64,000 bases of DNA from Phascolarctobacterium sp. ET69. GTDB lineage: Bacteria; Bacillota; Negativicutes; Acidaminococcales; Acidaminococcaceae. The stretch is taken from the NCBI RefSeq assembly GCF_023336935.1, contig NZ_JAMBLR010000002.1, forward strand, positions 62,001 to 126,000, in the 5' to 3' direction. Below the pieces are notes generated by a model. The model had not been told where the DNA came from. It saw only the letters and a program-made list of their open reading frames with translations, and ran no database searches. The position numbers were made by a program, and so were the translations under genes. This document shows positions 1 through 8,138 of this stretch, piece after piece; positions within the stretch are counted from its first letter, which is position 1, and each line of letters starts with the position of its first letter.

Positions 1-1133
1 GTTGTTTGCAGCGTACCGTTAAAAACGCCGTAATAAACAATGCCCAGCGCCGATAAAACCGGGAAGAAAACGATAAACATATCATATCTGTTTACGGCAG
101 CAAGAATTTGCGGCAAGCCGGTAAAAAGCCCGGCAATTTTAGCGCGCCATACAAAGTAAATACCTGTCTGCAAAAAGGCTGCTGCCAGCGACTGTACGGC
201 ACTGATTTTTAATGTGCTTTGCAAGAGTTTTTTGTTGCCTTCACCGGCGGCAATGCCGGCGTAAATGGCCGCTGCCTGCGAAAAGCCTGTAAAAATATCG
301 CCCATAACGTACTGAATTTGCATTAAAATGGAGTTTGCCGCTAAAATTTCGCCGCCGAAGGCAGAGCTTTGCGACATAAAGGTATTAATCATTATCAGCA
401 TGCACAGGGTGCGGATAGCAAGATGCCCGCTGCAGTTAAGCAGTTTGGCAAAATCCTGCCCTCTGAAAAGCTGTGCAGGGCTTATGCTTTTTAAAGAACA
501 TGGCCTGCTTTTGTAAAATCCGTACAGCGCAAGAACTGCCGCCAGGATGTTTGCAAGGGCAGAAGCCGCAGCCACACCGGCAACGCCGAGGCCGCAGCCG
601 TAAACCAGTATAAATGCCAGCAGGGCGTTGGCAATGTTTGCCGTAAGCCCCACGGCAACGGAAAAACGCACCTGCATAATGCCTGCCAGCCAGCCCTGCG
701 CCGTTTGGTAAAACAGGGCGGCAGGTACGGTATAAACAATAATGTTAAAATAAAGGCGCATAAAAACCAGCGTTTCGGCAGGCGGGTTAAAAAACTGCAC
801 AGCCGCGTTAAAAATATGGTTTTGCAAAAGTATTATAACAAGCCCTATGCCGCAGGCAAGAATGCTGCCGCGCAAAAATGCGCATAATTCCTCCTGCTTG
901 TTGCCGCTGCCCAGTGACTGCGAGGCAAAGCCGGAGGCCGTGAGCCCGAGAAAGTTAAACAGCCAGAAAATTGTGCTGAAAATGACTGAACCGAGCGCAA
1001 CGGAATTAATGTAATGATAGCTGCCGAGCCCGCCCGCAATGGCGGTATCAACGGCGCCGATAAGCGGCACGGATACGGAAGCTGCTGTAAACGGCAGGCT
1101 GGTTATTAAAAATTTTTTGTGCGTTAGCTCCAT
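1..1133 (-). CDS. MATE family efflux transporter, DinF-like (3' end cut off)
   Basis: An open frame runs from an ATG at 1133 leftwards to the window edge without a stop, about 377 residues. It begins with the DinF-subfamily style sequence MELTHKKFLITSLPFTAA, and a VDTAIAG motif follows near residue 30. Repeated long hydrophobic segments fit the 12-helix multidrug and toxic compound extrusion fold, which exports drugs or toxic metabolites with H+ or Na+ as the driving ion. Typical members have about 440 residues, so only the last 60-70 are missing. It is divergent from the TetR gene at 1290, which makes local repression by that protein likely. The substrate cannot be read from sequence. Confidence 0.9.
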   Translation of the reverse strand, partial: MELTHKKFLITSLPFTAASVSVPLIGAVDTAIAGGLGSYHYINSVALGSVIFSTIFWLFNFLGLTASGFASQSLGSGNKQEELCAFLRGSILACGIGLVIILLQNHIFNAAVQFFNPPAETLVFMRLYFNIIVYTVPAALFYQTAQGWLAGIMQVRFSVAVGLTANIANALLAFILVYGCGLGVAGVAAASALANILAAVLALYGFYKSRPCSLKSISPAQLFRGQDFAKLLNCSGHLAIRTLCMLIMINTFMSQSSAFGGEILAANSILMQIQYVMGDIFTGFSQAAAIYAGIAAGEGNKKLLQSTLKISAVQSLAAAFLQTGIYFVWRAKIAGLFTGLPQILAAVNRYDMFIVFFPVLSALGIVYYGVFNGTLQT

Positions 1134-1289
1134 TTTACTGCCTTTTTACCTTAATTAACAAACAAAGTGTATGATAAAAAACGGTTCATCTGTTATAATT
1201 ATAGTAAGCAGTAAAGCCTCGGGGCAATAAACAAATCGGCGCAGATGTGCGTTAATGTACATTTTTTTAAATTTGTGCGGGGTGAGATA

Positions 1290-1850
1290 ATGGACAGGCG
1301 TCAGCAAAAAACACGTGCGGCAATTTTTGAAGCCTTTACTGAGCTTTTGGCGGTAAAAAGCTATAATAAAATAACCGTGCAGGAAATAATTGAAAAAGCC
1401 AATATCGGGCGCAGCACTTTTTATGCGCATTTTGAAACGCGTGACGATTTGGTAAAAGCACTGTGTGATGATTTGTTCCAACATGTGTTTTCCAAAGCAT
1501 TGGAAGCAGAAAAAACTCACGATTTTTCACTGGCGGGCGGCGGCTACCATATTATTCTGGTACATATTCTTTACCACCTGCGCGACAGCCGCAAAAACGT
1601 ATCGGCACTGCTTACTGGCGAGAGCAGTTTGTTTTTAAAATACCTTAAAAACTATTTTTGCGAATACATAAATAATTATCTGCTGCCGGGGCTGCCTCAG
1701 CACAAAAACCTTCTGCCCGGAGATTTTCTGCTGAACCATATAACTTATTCGTTTGTAGGCCTTTTAATGTGGTGGATTAAAAATGACTGGCAGAATCCGC
1801 CCGAAGAAATGGCGCAGTATTTTGAAAAAACGGTGTTGCCGTTAATTTAA
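1290..1850 (+). CDS. TetR/AcrR family transcriptional regulator
   Basis: The protein has 186 residues. Residues 1-50 carry the TetR helix-turn-helix, with KITVQEIIEKANIGRSTFYAHF as the recognition region; the rest is a helical ligand-binding domain of the TetR-like C-terminal type. I chose ATG 1290 because GGGGTGAG lies just before it and the protein then starts at MDRRQQKTR. Upstream in-frame codons lack a ribosome site. It is divergent from the MATE exporter, the usual arrangement for a drug-responsive repressor and its target pump. The inducer is unknown. Confidence 0.88.
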   Translation: MDRRQQKTRAAIFEAFTELLAVKSYNKITVQEIIEKANIGRSTFYAHFETRDDLVKALCDDLFQHVFSKALEAEKTHDFSLAGGGYHIILVHILYHLRDSRKNVSALLTGESSLFLKYLKNYFCEYINNYLLPGLPQHKNLLPGDFLLNHITYSFVGLLMWWIKNDWQNPPEEMAQYFEKTVLPLI

Positions 1851-1874
1851 GCGTAAAATTATGGAGGGATGATT

Positions 1875-3008
1875 ATGGAGAAAGCAAAGGTTTATTTTAC
1901 CGACATGCGTACAGGCTACGGAGGGCTGAGCCTGCCGCAGAAACTGGCAAAACTTATTAAAGCGGCCGGCATCGGCAATATTGATTTCAACAAAAAGTTT
2001 GCCGCCATTAAAATTCATTTCGGCGAACCCGGCAACGTATCGTATTTGCGCCCCAACTATGCCAAGGCCGTGGCCGATGTTGTAAAGGAATTCGGCGGCA
2101 TGCCGTTTTTAACGGACTGCAACACTTTGTATGTAGGCCGCCGCAAGCATGCGCTGGAGCATATTACCGCAGCTTATGAAAACGGGTTCAGCCCCTTTTC
2201 CACAGGCTGCCACGTAATTATTGCCGACGGGTTAAAGGGTACCGACGAGGCTTATGTTCCTGTTCCCGGCGGTGAAGTTGTAAAAGAGGCCAAAATCGGC
2301 AAAGCACTGATGGATGCCGATATTATCATCAGCCTGAACCATTTTAAAGGACATGAGGCGGCAGGCTTTGGCGGAGCTATTAAAAATATCGGCATGGGCG
2401 GCGGTTCGCGTGCCGGTAAAATGGAAATGCACCATGACGGCAAACCGCAGGTTGACCAGAGCAAATGTATCGGCTGCCATGCCTGCGAGCGTATCTGCGC
2501 TCATGGCGCGCCGGTTATTGAAAACAAAAAAGCCCACATCGACTGGGACAAATGTGTTGGCTGCGGACGCTGCATCGGCGCATGCCCCATGGATGCCGTT
2601 AATCCGCCGGAAGCTAGTGCCAGCATGGAAATGCTTAACAAACGCATGGCCGAATATGCGTGGGCAATTCTGGCAGGCAGGCCGCATTTCCATATCAGCC
2701 TGATTGTAGACGTATCGCCTTACTGCGACTGCCACGCTGAAAACGATGCACCGGTTGTGCCGGATATCGGTATGCTGGCTTCGTTTGACCCCGTTGCATT
2801 GGACCAGGCCTGTGCTGATTTGGTAAACGCCGCGCCGGTAATGCAAAACTCCATTTTGGCAGAGCATATTGCCGCCGACCCGGAAGAAGCAGCCAAGCAT
2901 GACCATTTCCATAACATTACTCCGGAATCGGAATGGAAGGCCTGCCTTGAACATGCAGAAAAAATCGGCATGGGTACGCGCAGTTACGAACTTATTACAG
3001 TAAAATAA
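1875..3008 (+). CDS. DUF362 domain protein with two 4Fe-4S clusters
   Basis: The protein has 377 residues. An N-terminal DUF362 domain (IKIHFGEPGN, then FLTDCNTLYVGRR) is followed near residues 195-240 by two ferredoxin motifs, CIGCHACERIC and CVGCGRCIGACP, each closed by a further Cys-Pro style ligand. DUF362 ferredoxins are electron-transfer proteins of uncertain partner, common in anaerobes. ATG 1875 is preferred to ATG 1869 because the GGAGGG at 1863-1868 would abut the earlier codon. It follows the TetR gene by 24 bases, so the two may share a transcript. Confidence 0.88.
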   Translation: MEKAKVYFTDMRTGYGGLSLPQKLAKLIKAAGIGNIDFNKKFAAIKIHFGEPGNVSYLRPNYAKAVADVVKEFGGMPFLTDCNTLYVGRRKHALEHITAAYENGFSPFSTGCHVIIADGLKGTDEAYVPVPGGEVVKEAKIGKALMDADIIISLNHFKGHEAAGFGGAIKNIGMGGGSRAGKMEMHHDGKPQVDQSKCIGCHACERICAHGAPVIENKKAHIDWDKCVGCGRCIGACPMDAVNPPEASASMEMLNKRMAEYAWAILAGRPHFHISLIVDVSPYCDCHAENDAPVVPDIGMLASFDPVALDQACADLVNAAPVMQNSILAEHIAADPEEAAKHDHFHNITPESEWKACLEHAEKIGMGTRSYELITVK

Positions 3009-3020
3009 CCATGCAAAATA

Positions 3021-3058
3021 AAAAGAGAAGCATATCATAACAGATGTGCTTCTCTTTT
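3021..3058. terminator. Bidirectional intrinsic terminator
   Basis: A 12-bp stem (AAAAGAGAAGCA with TGCTTCTCTTTT) flanked by A and T runs separates the convergent genes ending at 3008 and 3071. Confidence 0.85.
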
Positions 3059-3070
3059 GCCGTTTTATGG

Positions 3071-4036
3071 TTAATCTTCGTTGTGTATTTTGCCGTAAGC
3101 CAGCAGTACCGTTCCCTGAGGTGCGGAAAGCGCCGGGCATACATACAGTACAATGCCGCTTTGCTTTGCGTAATAGGTTGTTAACGTTTCGCCGAATAAA
3201 TCGGTTGTGCGGCCGAGAATCTGTCCTTCTTCCACAAAATCGCCGCTGTGAATATGATGAAGCCAGCAGCCTGTTTCCTGCGCTTCAAGGTAAATAATAT
3301 CCGTTACGTCGCGCGGTATATAGCGCCGCGGTTTTACCGGTTCGTTAAGAAGGCCCAGCTTGCGCATAATATTTTTCAGGTCGGACTTGTATTCTTCTAT
3401 GTCTTCATGCAGGCACAGCCCTGCGCCGCCGCGCTCAATTAAAAGCGAAGGAAGGCCGGTGGAAGCTGCGTAGTTGTAGGCTCCGCCCGTTGCCATTGAA
3501 CGCACCATATATTCCACGTTCAATACCTTGGCAACGCTGCGGGCTTTTGCCGCCAGTTCCTCTGTCGGCTGGCCGGGATAATAAACATAGGGGTGCAGGC
3601 TTTCGTGAATATCGCCGCTGTGCAGGTCAACATAAAAATCTGCCAGAGGGAAGAAACTGCTGCTAATTAAACCGGCGGTTTTTTCGGATAAAGTGCCGTC
3701 AGGATTGCCGGGAAACACACGGTTTAAGTTTTTGCCGTCCTCCGGCACGATAAATTCTTGGCGTGCCCAAAAGCCCTGTATATTAACGGGATGAAGCATT
3801 ATCAGGCTGCCGTGAATTTCCTGCGGGTCAAGGCTGCGGCCAAGCTCCATGGCGGCGGCAATGCCGGGGTATTCACCGCCGTGAATGCCTGCCGTTACCA
3901 AAAGGGTGGGGCCGTCGAAAGCGCCGTTTATAATTGTCAAGGGTATTTCTATTTCAGTGCCGGGTACAGGCAGCATGGTGCGCAGCTTGCTGCCGCGGCA
4001 GATTGTAAGGCCACATACGGATAAAGTATCGGACAC
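3071..4036 (-). CDS. Succinylglutamate desuccinylase/aspartoacylase (M14) family protein
   Basis: The protein has 321 residues. The zinc site is visible as AGIHGGEYPG (His52, Glu55), with a second histidine in YVDLHSGD near residue 137 and the family's NLNRVFPG motif between them. Members are zinc hydrolases that cut amide bonds of N-acyl amino acids or small peptides in the cytoplasm. The start is a GTG at 4036, with AAGGAG 8-13 bases upstream. It is divergent from an operon that holds two more members of the same family, which suggests a shared metabolic theme. The true substrate is not evident. Confidence 0.85.
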   Translation of the reverse strand: MSDTLSVCGLTICRGSKLRTMLPVPGTEIEIPLTIINGAFDGPTLLVTAGIHGGEYPGIAAAMELGRSLDPQEIHGSLIMLHPVNIQGFWARQEFIVPEDGKNLNRVFPGNPDGTLSEKTAGLISSSFFPLADFYVDLHSGDIHESLHPYVYYPGQPTEELAAKARSVAKVLNVEYMVRSMATGGAYNYAASTGLPSLLIERGGAGLCLHEDIEEYKSDLKNIMRKLGLLNEPVKPRRYIPRDVTDIIYLEAQETGCWLHHIHSGDFVEEGQILGRTTDLFGETLTTYYAKQSGIVLYVCPALSAPQGTVLLAYGKIHNED

Positions 4037-4076
4037 AAAATCAACTCCTTTTTAGTAATTGTTAAATGCTTTATTC

Positions 4077-4105
4077 ATTATAACATTAACAATAATTTAC
4101 TGCAA
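4077..4105 (-). promoter_or_regulatory. Sigma-70 type promoter for the M14 gene
   Basis: On the minus strand, TTGCAG, a 17-base spacer and TATAAT lie about 40 bases before the GTG start at 4036. Confidence 0.7.
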
Positions 4106-4143
4106 ATAAATATCAATTAAAATATCGTCACTAATAAAATGAT

Positions 4144-4159
4144 ATACCCATAGGGGTAT
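4144..4159. promoter_or_regulatory. CsoR/CstR-like operator palindrome
   Basis: ATACCC-ATAG-GGGTAT is a near-perfect dyad of the form bound by CsoR-family repressors (copper or persulfide sensing) in Bacillota. It lies between the two divergent promoters. No csoR-like gene or copper transporter is visible nearby, so the assignment rests on resemblance only. Confidence 0.4.
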
Positions 4160-4258
4160 GGCTAAAGTAAAATGTGCCGGGCTGGCGCAGCTTTTATATT
4201 TAAGCTGTAAAATCAAATGCAAATAATAGCCAAATGTAATTTATTGGCGCACATATAA

Positions 4259-4287
4259 TTGACTAAACATACAAAAACAATTATAAT
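4259..4287 (+). promoter_or_regulatory. Strong sigma-70 promoter of the ATP-grasp operon
   Basis: TTGACT (4259-4264), a 17-base spacer and TATAAT (4282-4287) match the consensus closely. Transcription would begin near 4294, about 95 bases before the first gene. Confidence 0.8.
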
Positions 4288-4292
4288 ATGTT

Positions 4293-4340
4293 AAAAGAGG
4301 CAAAGGAGCCGTAACTGGTTTCCTGTGCCTCTTTTGTTTT
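4293..4340 (+). terminator. Terminator-like hairpin at the very 5' end of the operon transcript
   Basis: AAAAGAGGCA (4293-4302) pairs with TGCCTCTTTT (4326-4335), and an inner AGGA/TCCT extends the stem; TGTTTTAT follows. It starts at the predicted transcription start, so it may be an attenuator or a stabilising 5' hairpin. No gene on the plus strand ends upstream of it. Confidence 0.6.
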
Positions 4341-4389
4341 ATATGCTCAGAAAGCTGCTGATGAAATTTTTAGAGTGGGGGGATTTGTA

Positions 4390-5700
4390 ATGCAGGAGCT
4401 TATAGCTCATCAGGAAACTATTAACCGCCAGCTGGCGCGTTACGGCGTTAAGTTTGGCATTTATAAAAACGGCGAATTTAAAGAGCGCCTTTTCCCGTTC
4501 GACCCGTTGCCGCGCGTTATTCCGGCGGCGGAGTTTGCCGTGCTTGATAAGGGGCTTTGCCAGCGCGTAATGGCGCTCAACATGTTTTTAAAAGACCTTT
4601 ACGGCGATAAAAAAATTATCAGCGACGGCGTAGTGCCGGAGGATTTTGCCTTTGCAGGCTCCGGCTACCTGCCGGTTTGCGAGGGGTTTACGCCGCCGAA
4701 AGGAATTTACAGCCATATTTCCGGCATCGATCTGGTGGAAGGCAGGGACGGCAGCTGGTTTGTGCTGGAGGATAACCTGCGCATACCGTCAGGCGCTTCG
4801 TATCCTTTAATTGCGCGCAGGCTGTGCCGCAGGTGCAGTCCGGAATCGTTCCGCCAGCATAATATTGTGGATAACCGCAACTACGGCGCGCTTTTGCGCG
4901 AAGTGATGAACAATGTAAACACAGGCGGCATTAATGTTATTTTTACGCCGGGGCGCTACAACGCAGCTTATTTTGAACACAGCTATCTGGCGGAACTGAG
5001 CGGTGCGGTGCTTGCCGAAAGCGGCGACCTGTTTGTTGAAGACAACAAGGTTTATTACCGCAGTGAAAAGGGCGCGGAGCGCGTCGGCGCGATTTACCGC
5101 CGCATCAGCGATGAATATCTTGACCCGACAACCTTTTTGCCCGAAAGCCTTATCGGTATACCCGGCGTAATGGGCGCTTACAGGACAGGCAATGTGGCAA
5201 TTATCAATGCTCCAGGCAACGGTGCGGCAGATGACAAGGGCATTTACTACTTTGTGCCTAAAATGGTACGTTATTACCTTGGCGAAGAACCGGTGCTGCA
5301 CAATGCGCCGACCTACCTGCCGTTTTATAAGGAAGATTTGGACTACACGCTGGCAAACCTTAATAAACTTGTTGTTAAGGACGTTGCCGAAGCAGGCGGT
5401 TATGGCGTGGTGTTTGGGCGCGAGCTGACGCAGGAAAAATTAGCGGAGCTTGCGGGCATGATTAAACGCGAGCCGCGCCGTTTTATAGCGCAGGAGGTTA
5501 TAGATTTTAAGGACCTGCCGGTGATGGAAAACGGCGTGCAGGCAGAGCGCAAGGCCGACCTGCGTGCGTTTGTGCTGACTGGCGCGGAAACGAAGGTATG
5601 GCCCAGCGGGCTGACACGTTTCAGCCGTGAGCCGGACAGTTTTGTTGTTAACAGTTCGCAGGGAGGAGGCTTTAAGGATACATGGGTACTATCGGATTAA
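4390..5700 (+). CDS. Circularly permuted ATP-grasp protein (type 2)
   Basis: The protein has 436 residues and matches the DUF404/DUF407 family of circularly permuted ATP-grasp enzymes. VLEDNLRIPSGASYPL near residue 120-135 and the late LVVKDVAEAGGYGVVFG and KADLRAFV segments are family signatures. ATP-grasp enzymes ligate a carboxylate to an amine through an acyl phosphate; this family is thought to make peptide or amide bonds, but the product is unknown. ATG 4390 is used because a G-rich ribosome site lies at 4377-4382. Its end overlaps the alpha-E gene by 19 bases, so translation is probably coupled. Confidence 0.88.
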   Translation: MQELIAHQETINRQLARYGVKFGIYKNGEFKERLFPFDPLPRVIPAAEFAVLDKGLCQRVMALNMFLKDLYGDKKIISDGVVPEDFAFAGSGYLPVCEGFTPPKGIYSHISGIDLVEGRDGSWFVLEDNLRIPSGASYPLIARRLCRRCSPESFRQHNIVDNRNYGALLREVMNNVNTGGINVIFTPGRYNAAYFEHSYLAELSGAVLAESGDLFVEDNKVYYRSEKGAERVGAIYRRISDEYLDPTTFLPESLIGIPGVMGAYRTGNVAIINAPGNGAADDKGIYYFVPKMVRYYLGEEPVLHNAPTYLPFYKEDLDYTLANLNKLVVKDVAEAGGYGVVFGRELTQEKLAELAGMIKREPRRFIAQEVIDFKDLPVMENGVQAERKADLRAFVLTGAETKVWPSGLTRFSREPDSFVVNSSQGGGFKDTWVLSD

Positions 5701-6362
5701 GCAGGACGAACCGCCTGTTCTGGCTGGGGCGTTATCTGGAAAGGGTTTACACAACTTTAAAAGCAACGCGTATTATGTTTGATGCGGAAACTGACGGCGC
5801 GGAAGCCGATTACAAGGATTACTGCCGCCGCATGGGCATTGCCTGCCATTATGAAAACACGGCTGCCTTTATCCGCAGCTACTATTTTAATGCGGAAAAC
5901 GCAGATTCTGTTGCCGCGTCACTGGCACATGCTTATGATAATGCCATTGTACTGCGCGAAACGCTTTCCAGCGATACGCTGGCTTATGTGCAGATGGCTG
6001 TAACGGCAATGGAACTTGCCGCCAAAAGCAGCGGGCCTGCCGTAGAGCTGCAATGGGTTTTGGACGATATTATGGCGTTCCGCGGCTCGTGCGAGGAAAA
6101 TATCGAAGAAGAAATTAACCGCAATATTATAAAATCGGGCGCAAGCCTTGAACGTGTGGATATTTTTCTGCGGCTCGGGTATCTGCAGGAGCAGTGCCTG
6201 AAAGAAGTTCGGCACCTTGCCAGCCGTTTAAAAAAGGCGCAGCTTGCCGTAAACGAAAACAATATGCAGTTTTTGCTTAACTCCCTGGCAGGCAGCCCGG
6301 AAAACCTGCCGCCTGCGCCGGTGCTTACAGCGGCGGTAGAAGGGCTGCTTGTAAATATCTGA
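5682..6362 (+). CDS. Alpha-E domain-containing protein (DUF403)
   Basis: The protein has 226 residues and is almost wholly helical. It opens with the family's typical LSRTNRLFWLGRYLERV. Alpha-E proteins are the constant neighbour of circularly permuted ATP-grasp and transglutaminase-like genes and are presumed to be a scaffold or accessory of the ligase; no catalytic residues are known. The gene starts inside the 3' end of the ATP-grasp gene, with GGAGGAGG about 12 bases before ATG 5682. Confidence 0.88.
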   Translation: MGTIGLSRTNRLFWLGRYLERVYTTLKATRIMFDAETDGAEADYKDYCRRMGIACHYENTAAFIRSYYFNAENADSVAASLAHAYDNAIVLRETLSSDTLAYVQMAVTAMELAAKSSGPAVELQWVLDDIMAFRGSCEENIEEEINRNIIKSGASLERVDIFLRLGYLQEQCLKEVRHLASRLKKAQLAVNENNMQFLLNSLAGSPENLPPAPVLTAAVEGLLVNI

Positions 6363-6378
6363 CTGATGGGTGATACTG

Positions 6379-7146
6379 ATGAAACGCCTGCGTTTTGCTT
6401 TTATAACCACTGTGCAGTATTCGCAGCCAGTGCATGGGCACCAGCTGGCACTGCGCTGCGTGCCGTTAAACGATGCCGGGCAGCATTTGGAAACTTATAC
6501 CGTTAAAATAATGCCCGGCAGGCTGCCTGCGCCGCAAAATGACGGCTTTGGCAATACCGTGTTCTGGTGCAGCATCGGCAGCGAGCATAATGTTCTGCGT
6601 TATGGCAGCAGGGGCATTGCCCGCGTGGAAGAACCTGGGCAGCCCGCACCGCCGCCTAATCCGTGCCTGCGTTTTGCCGGCTTTCGCACAAAACCCGGAA
6701 AAATATTGACGCAGGTTTCTTCCGCCATGGCTCGCGGTAAAACGCTTGCTGCGCTGGACGCGCTTTGCCACGCCGTGCACAGCCTTTTGCGCTATCAGCC
6801 CGGGGCAACAGGCATTTATACCACGGCCGAGGAAGCCCTGGCTGGCGGGCGCGGCGTGTGCCAGGATTACGCGCACGTTTTTATAGCGCTGGCGCGGCTT
6901 GCAGGCTGGCATGCACGCTACTGCATGGGGCTTACCGTTGGCGAGGGGGCAACCCATGCCTGGGCAGAAATTTATTACGAAGGCGCATGGCATGGCTTCG
7001 ACCCGACGCGCGACTGCCGTACGGACGCAAGCTACCTGCGTTTTGCCACAGGGCGCGATGCTGCCGACTGCCCGGTGGAGCAGGGAACCTTTTACGGCCT
7101 TGCGGACCAGACGCAGACCGTTTTTATGCGCGTAAAAGAAATTTAA
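6379..7146 (+). CDS. Transglutaminase-like cysteine protein with bacterial N-terminal domain
   Basis: The protein has 255 residues. The N-terminal beta domain typical of bacterial transglutaminase-like proteins covers about residues 1-80. The catalytic core follows with Cys in GRGVCQDYAHVF, His in ATHAWAEIYY and Asp in GFDPTRD. The family acts on peptide or isopeptide bonds, as hydrolase or transferase. Placement after the ATP-grasp and alpha-E genes is the conserved cluster order. GTG 6370 is an alternative start; ATG 6379 has better spacing from GATGGG. There is no signal peptide, so the protein is cytoplasmic. Confidence 0.87.
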   Translation: MKRLRFAFITTVQYSQPVHGHQLALRCVPLNDAGQHLETYTVKIMPGRLPAPQNDGFGNTVFWCSIGSEHNVLRYGSRGIARVEEPGQPAPPPNPCLRFAGFRTKPGKILTQVSSAMARGKTLAALDALCHAVHSLLRYQPGATGIYTTAEEALAGGRGVCQDYAHVFIALARLAGWHARYCMGLTVGEGATHAWAEIYYEGAWHGFDPTRDCRTDASYLRFATGRDAADCPVEQGTFYGLADQTQTVFMRVKEI

Positions 7147-7199
7147 GGCAGTAGTACGCCGCTGCTTTTTAACATAGATACCGAAAGAGGTGCAGCAAA

Positions 7200-8138
7200 A
7201 TGGACATAACAGTTGCCGGCCTTGGTCTTGCCGTGCACGAGCGCCTGGAACTGCATAAAAACAGAATAACGCCGCTGTCGGGGAAGGACGGGGGCAAACG
7301 TATTTCCGTTGTTACAGGCATACACGGCGACGAGCTGGAGGGGCAGTATGCGGCGTGGCTTTTAAACCGCCGCCTTATGGAACACCCTGAATATTTGCAC
7401 GCCACCGTCGATATTTATCCCGCCGTCAATCCGCTGGGCATTAATACAATTCAGCGCAGCATACCCTTGTTTGACGTTGATTTAAACAGAATCTTTCCGG
7501 GGGAAAACGGCGGTCCGGCGGCAGAATATTTTGCAAATGAAATAATTAATGACGTTAAGGGGTCGGATATTGCTGTTGATATTCACGCCTCTAATATTTT
7601 TCTGCGCGAAATGCCGCAGGTGCGTATTTCCGAAGAAACGGCAGACGCACTGGTGCCGCTGGCACGGCTTTTAAACGTGGATTTTGTTTGGATTTACCCG
7701 GCTGCCACCGTGCTGCAAAGCACTTTTGCGTGCAGCATGAACTCTATTGGTACGCGCTGCCTGGTTGTGGAAATGGGCGTTGGCATGCGCCTTACGCCTG
7801 CTTACGGTGAGCAGCTTACCGAAGGAATTTTGAATTTGATGCGCAGCGAGGGCATGTGGGACGGAAAAACGCACTGTACCCATACGCCGCTTATCAGCCG
7901 TGACGAAGTGGCCTTTGTAAACGCCGGCGCCGCCGGTATTTTTATGGCGCAGGCACAGCACGGCAGTTCTGTAAAAAAAGGGCAGCTGCTTGGCATTATT
8001 GCCGACCCGCTGACTGGGAATATTAACGAGCGCGTTACCGCGCCTGCAGATGGGCTGCTGTTTACCCTGCGTGAATATCCCGTTGTTTATCCGGGCAGCC
8101 TGCTGGCGCGCATCGTAACGGGAGGCAGCAGAGAATGA
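7200..8138 (+). CDS. Succinylglutamate desuccinylase/aspartoacylase (M14) family protein
   Basis: The protein has 312 residues with an intact zinc motif GIHGDELEG (His42, Glu45), then FDVDLNRIFPG and AVDIHAS, which supplies the third metal ligand. The C-terminal third has the beta-rich domain seen in AspA/AstE proteins. It is 53 bases downstream of the transglutaminase gene, preceded by GAAAGAGG, and overlaps the next gene by 4 bases. It probably trims or deacylates the amide product of the ATP-grasp module; that is inferred from context. Confidence 0.85.
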   Translation: MDITVAGLGLAVHERLELHKNRITPLSGKDGGKRISVVTGIHGDELEGQYAAWLLNRRLMEHPEYLHATVDIYPAVNPLGINTIQRSIPLFDVDLNRIFPGENGGPAAEYFANEIINDVKGSDIAVDIHASNIFLREMPQVRISEETADALVPLARLLNVDFVWIYPAATVLQSTFACSMNSIGTRCLVVEMGVGMRLTPAYGEQLTEGILNLMRSEGMWDGKTHCTHTPLISRDEVAFVNAGAAGIFMAQAQHGSSVKKGQLLGIIADPLTGNINERVTAPADGLLFTLREYPVVYPGSLLARIVTGGSRE

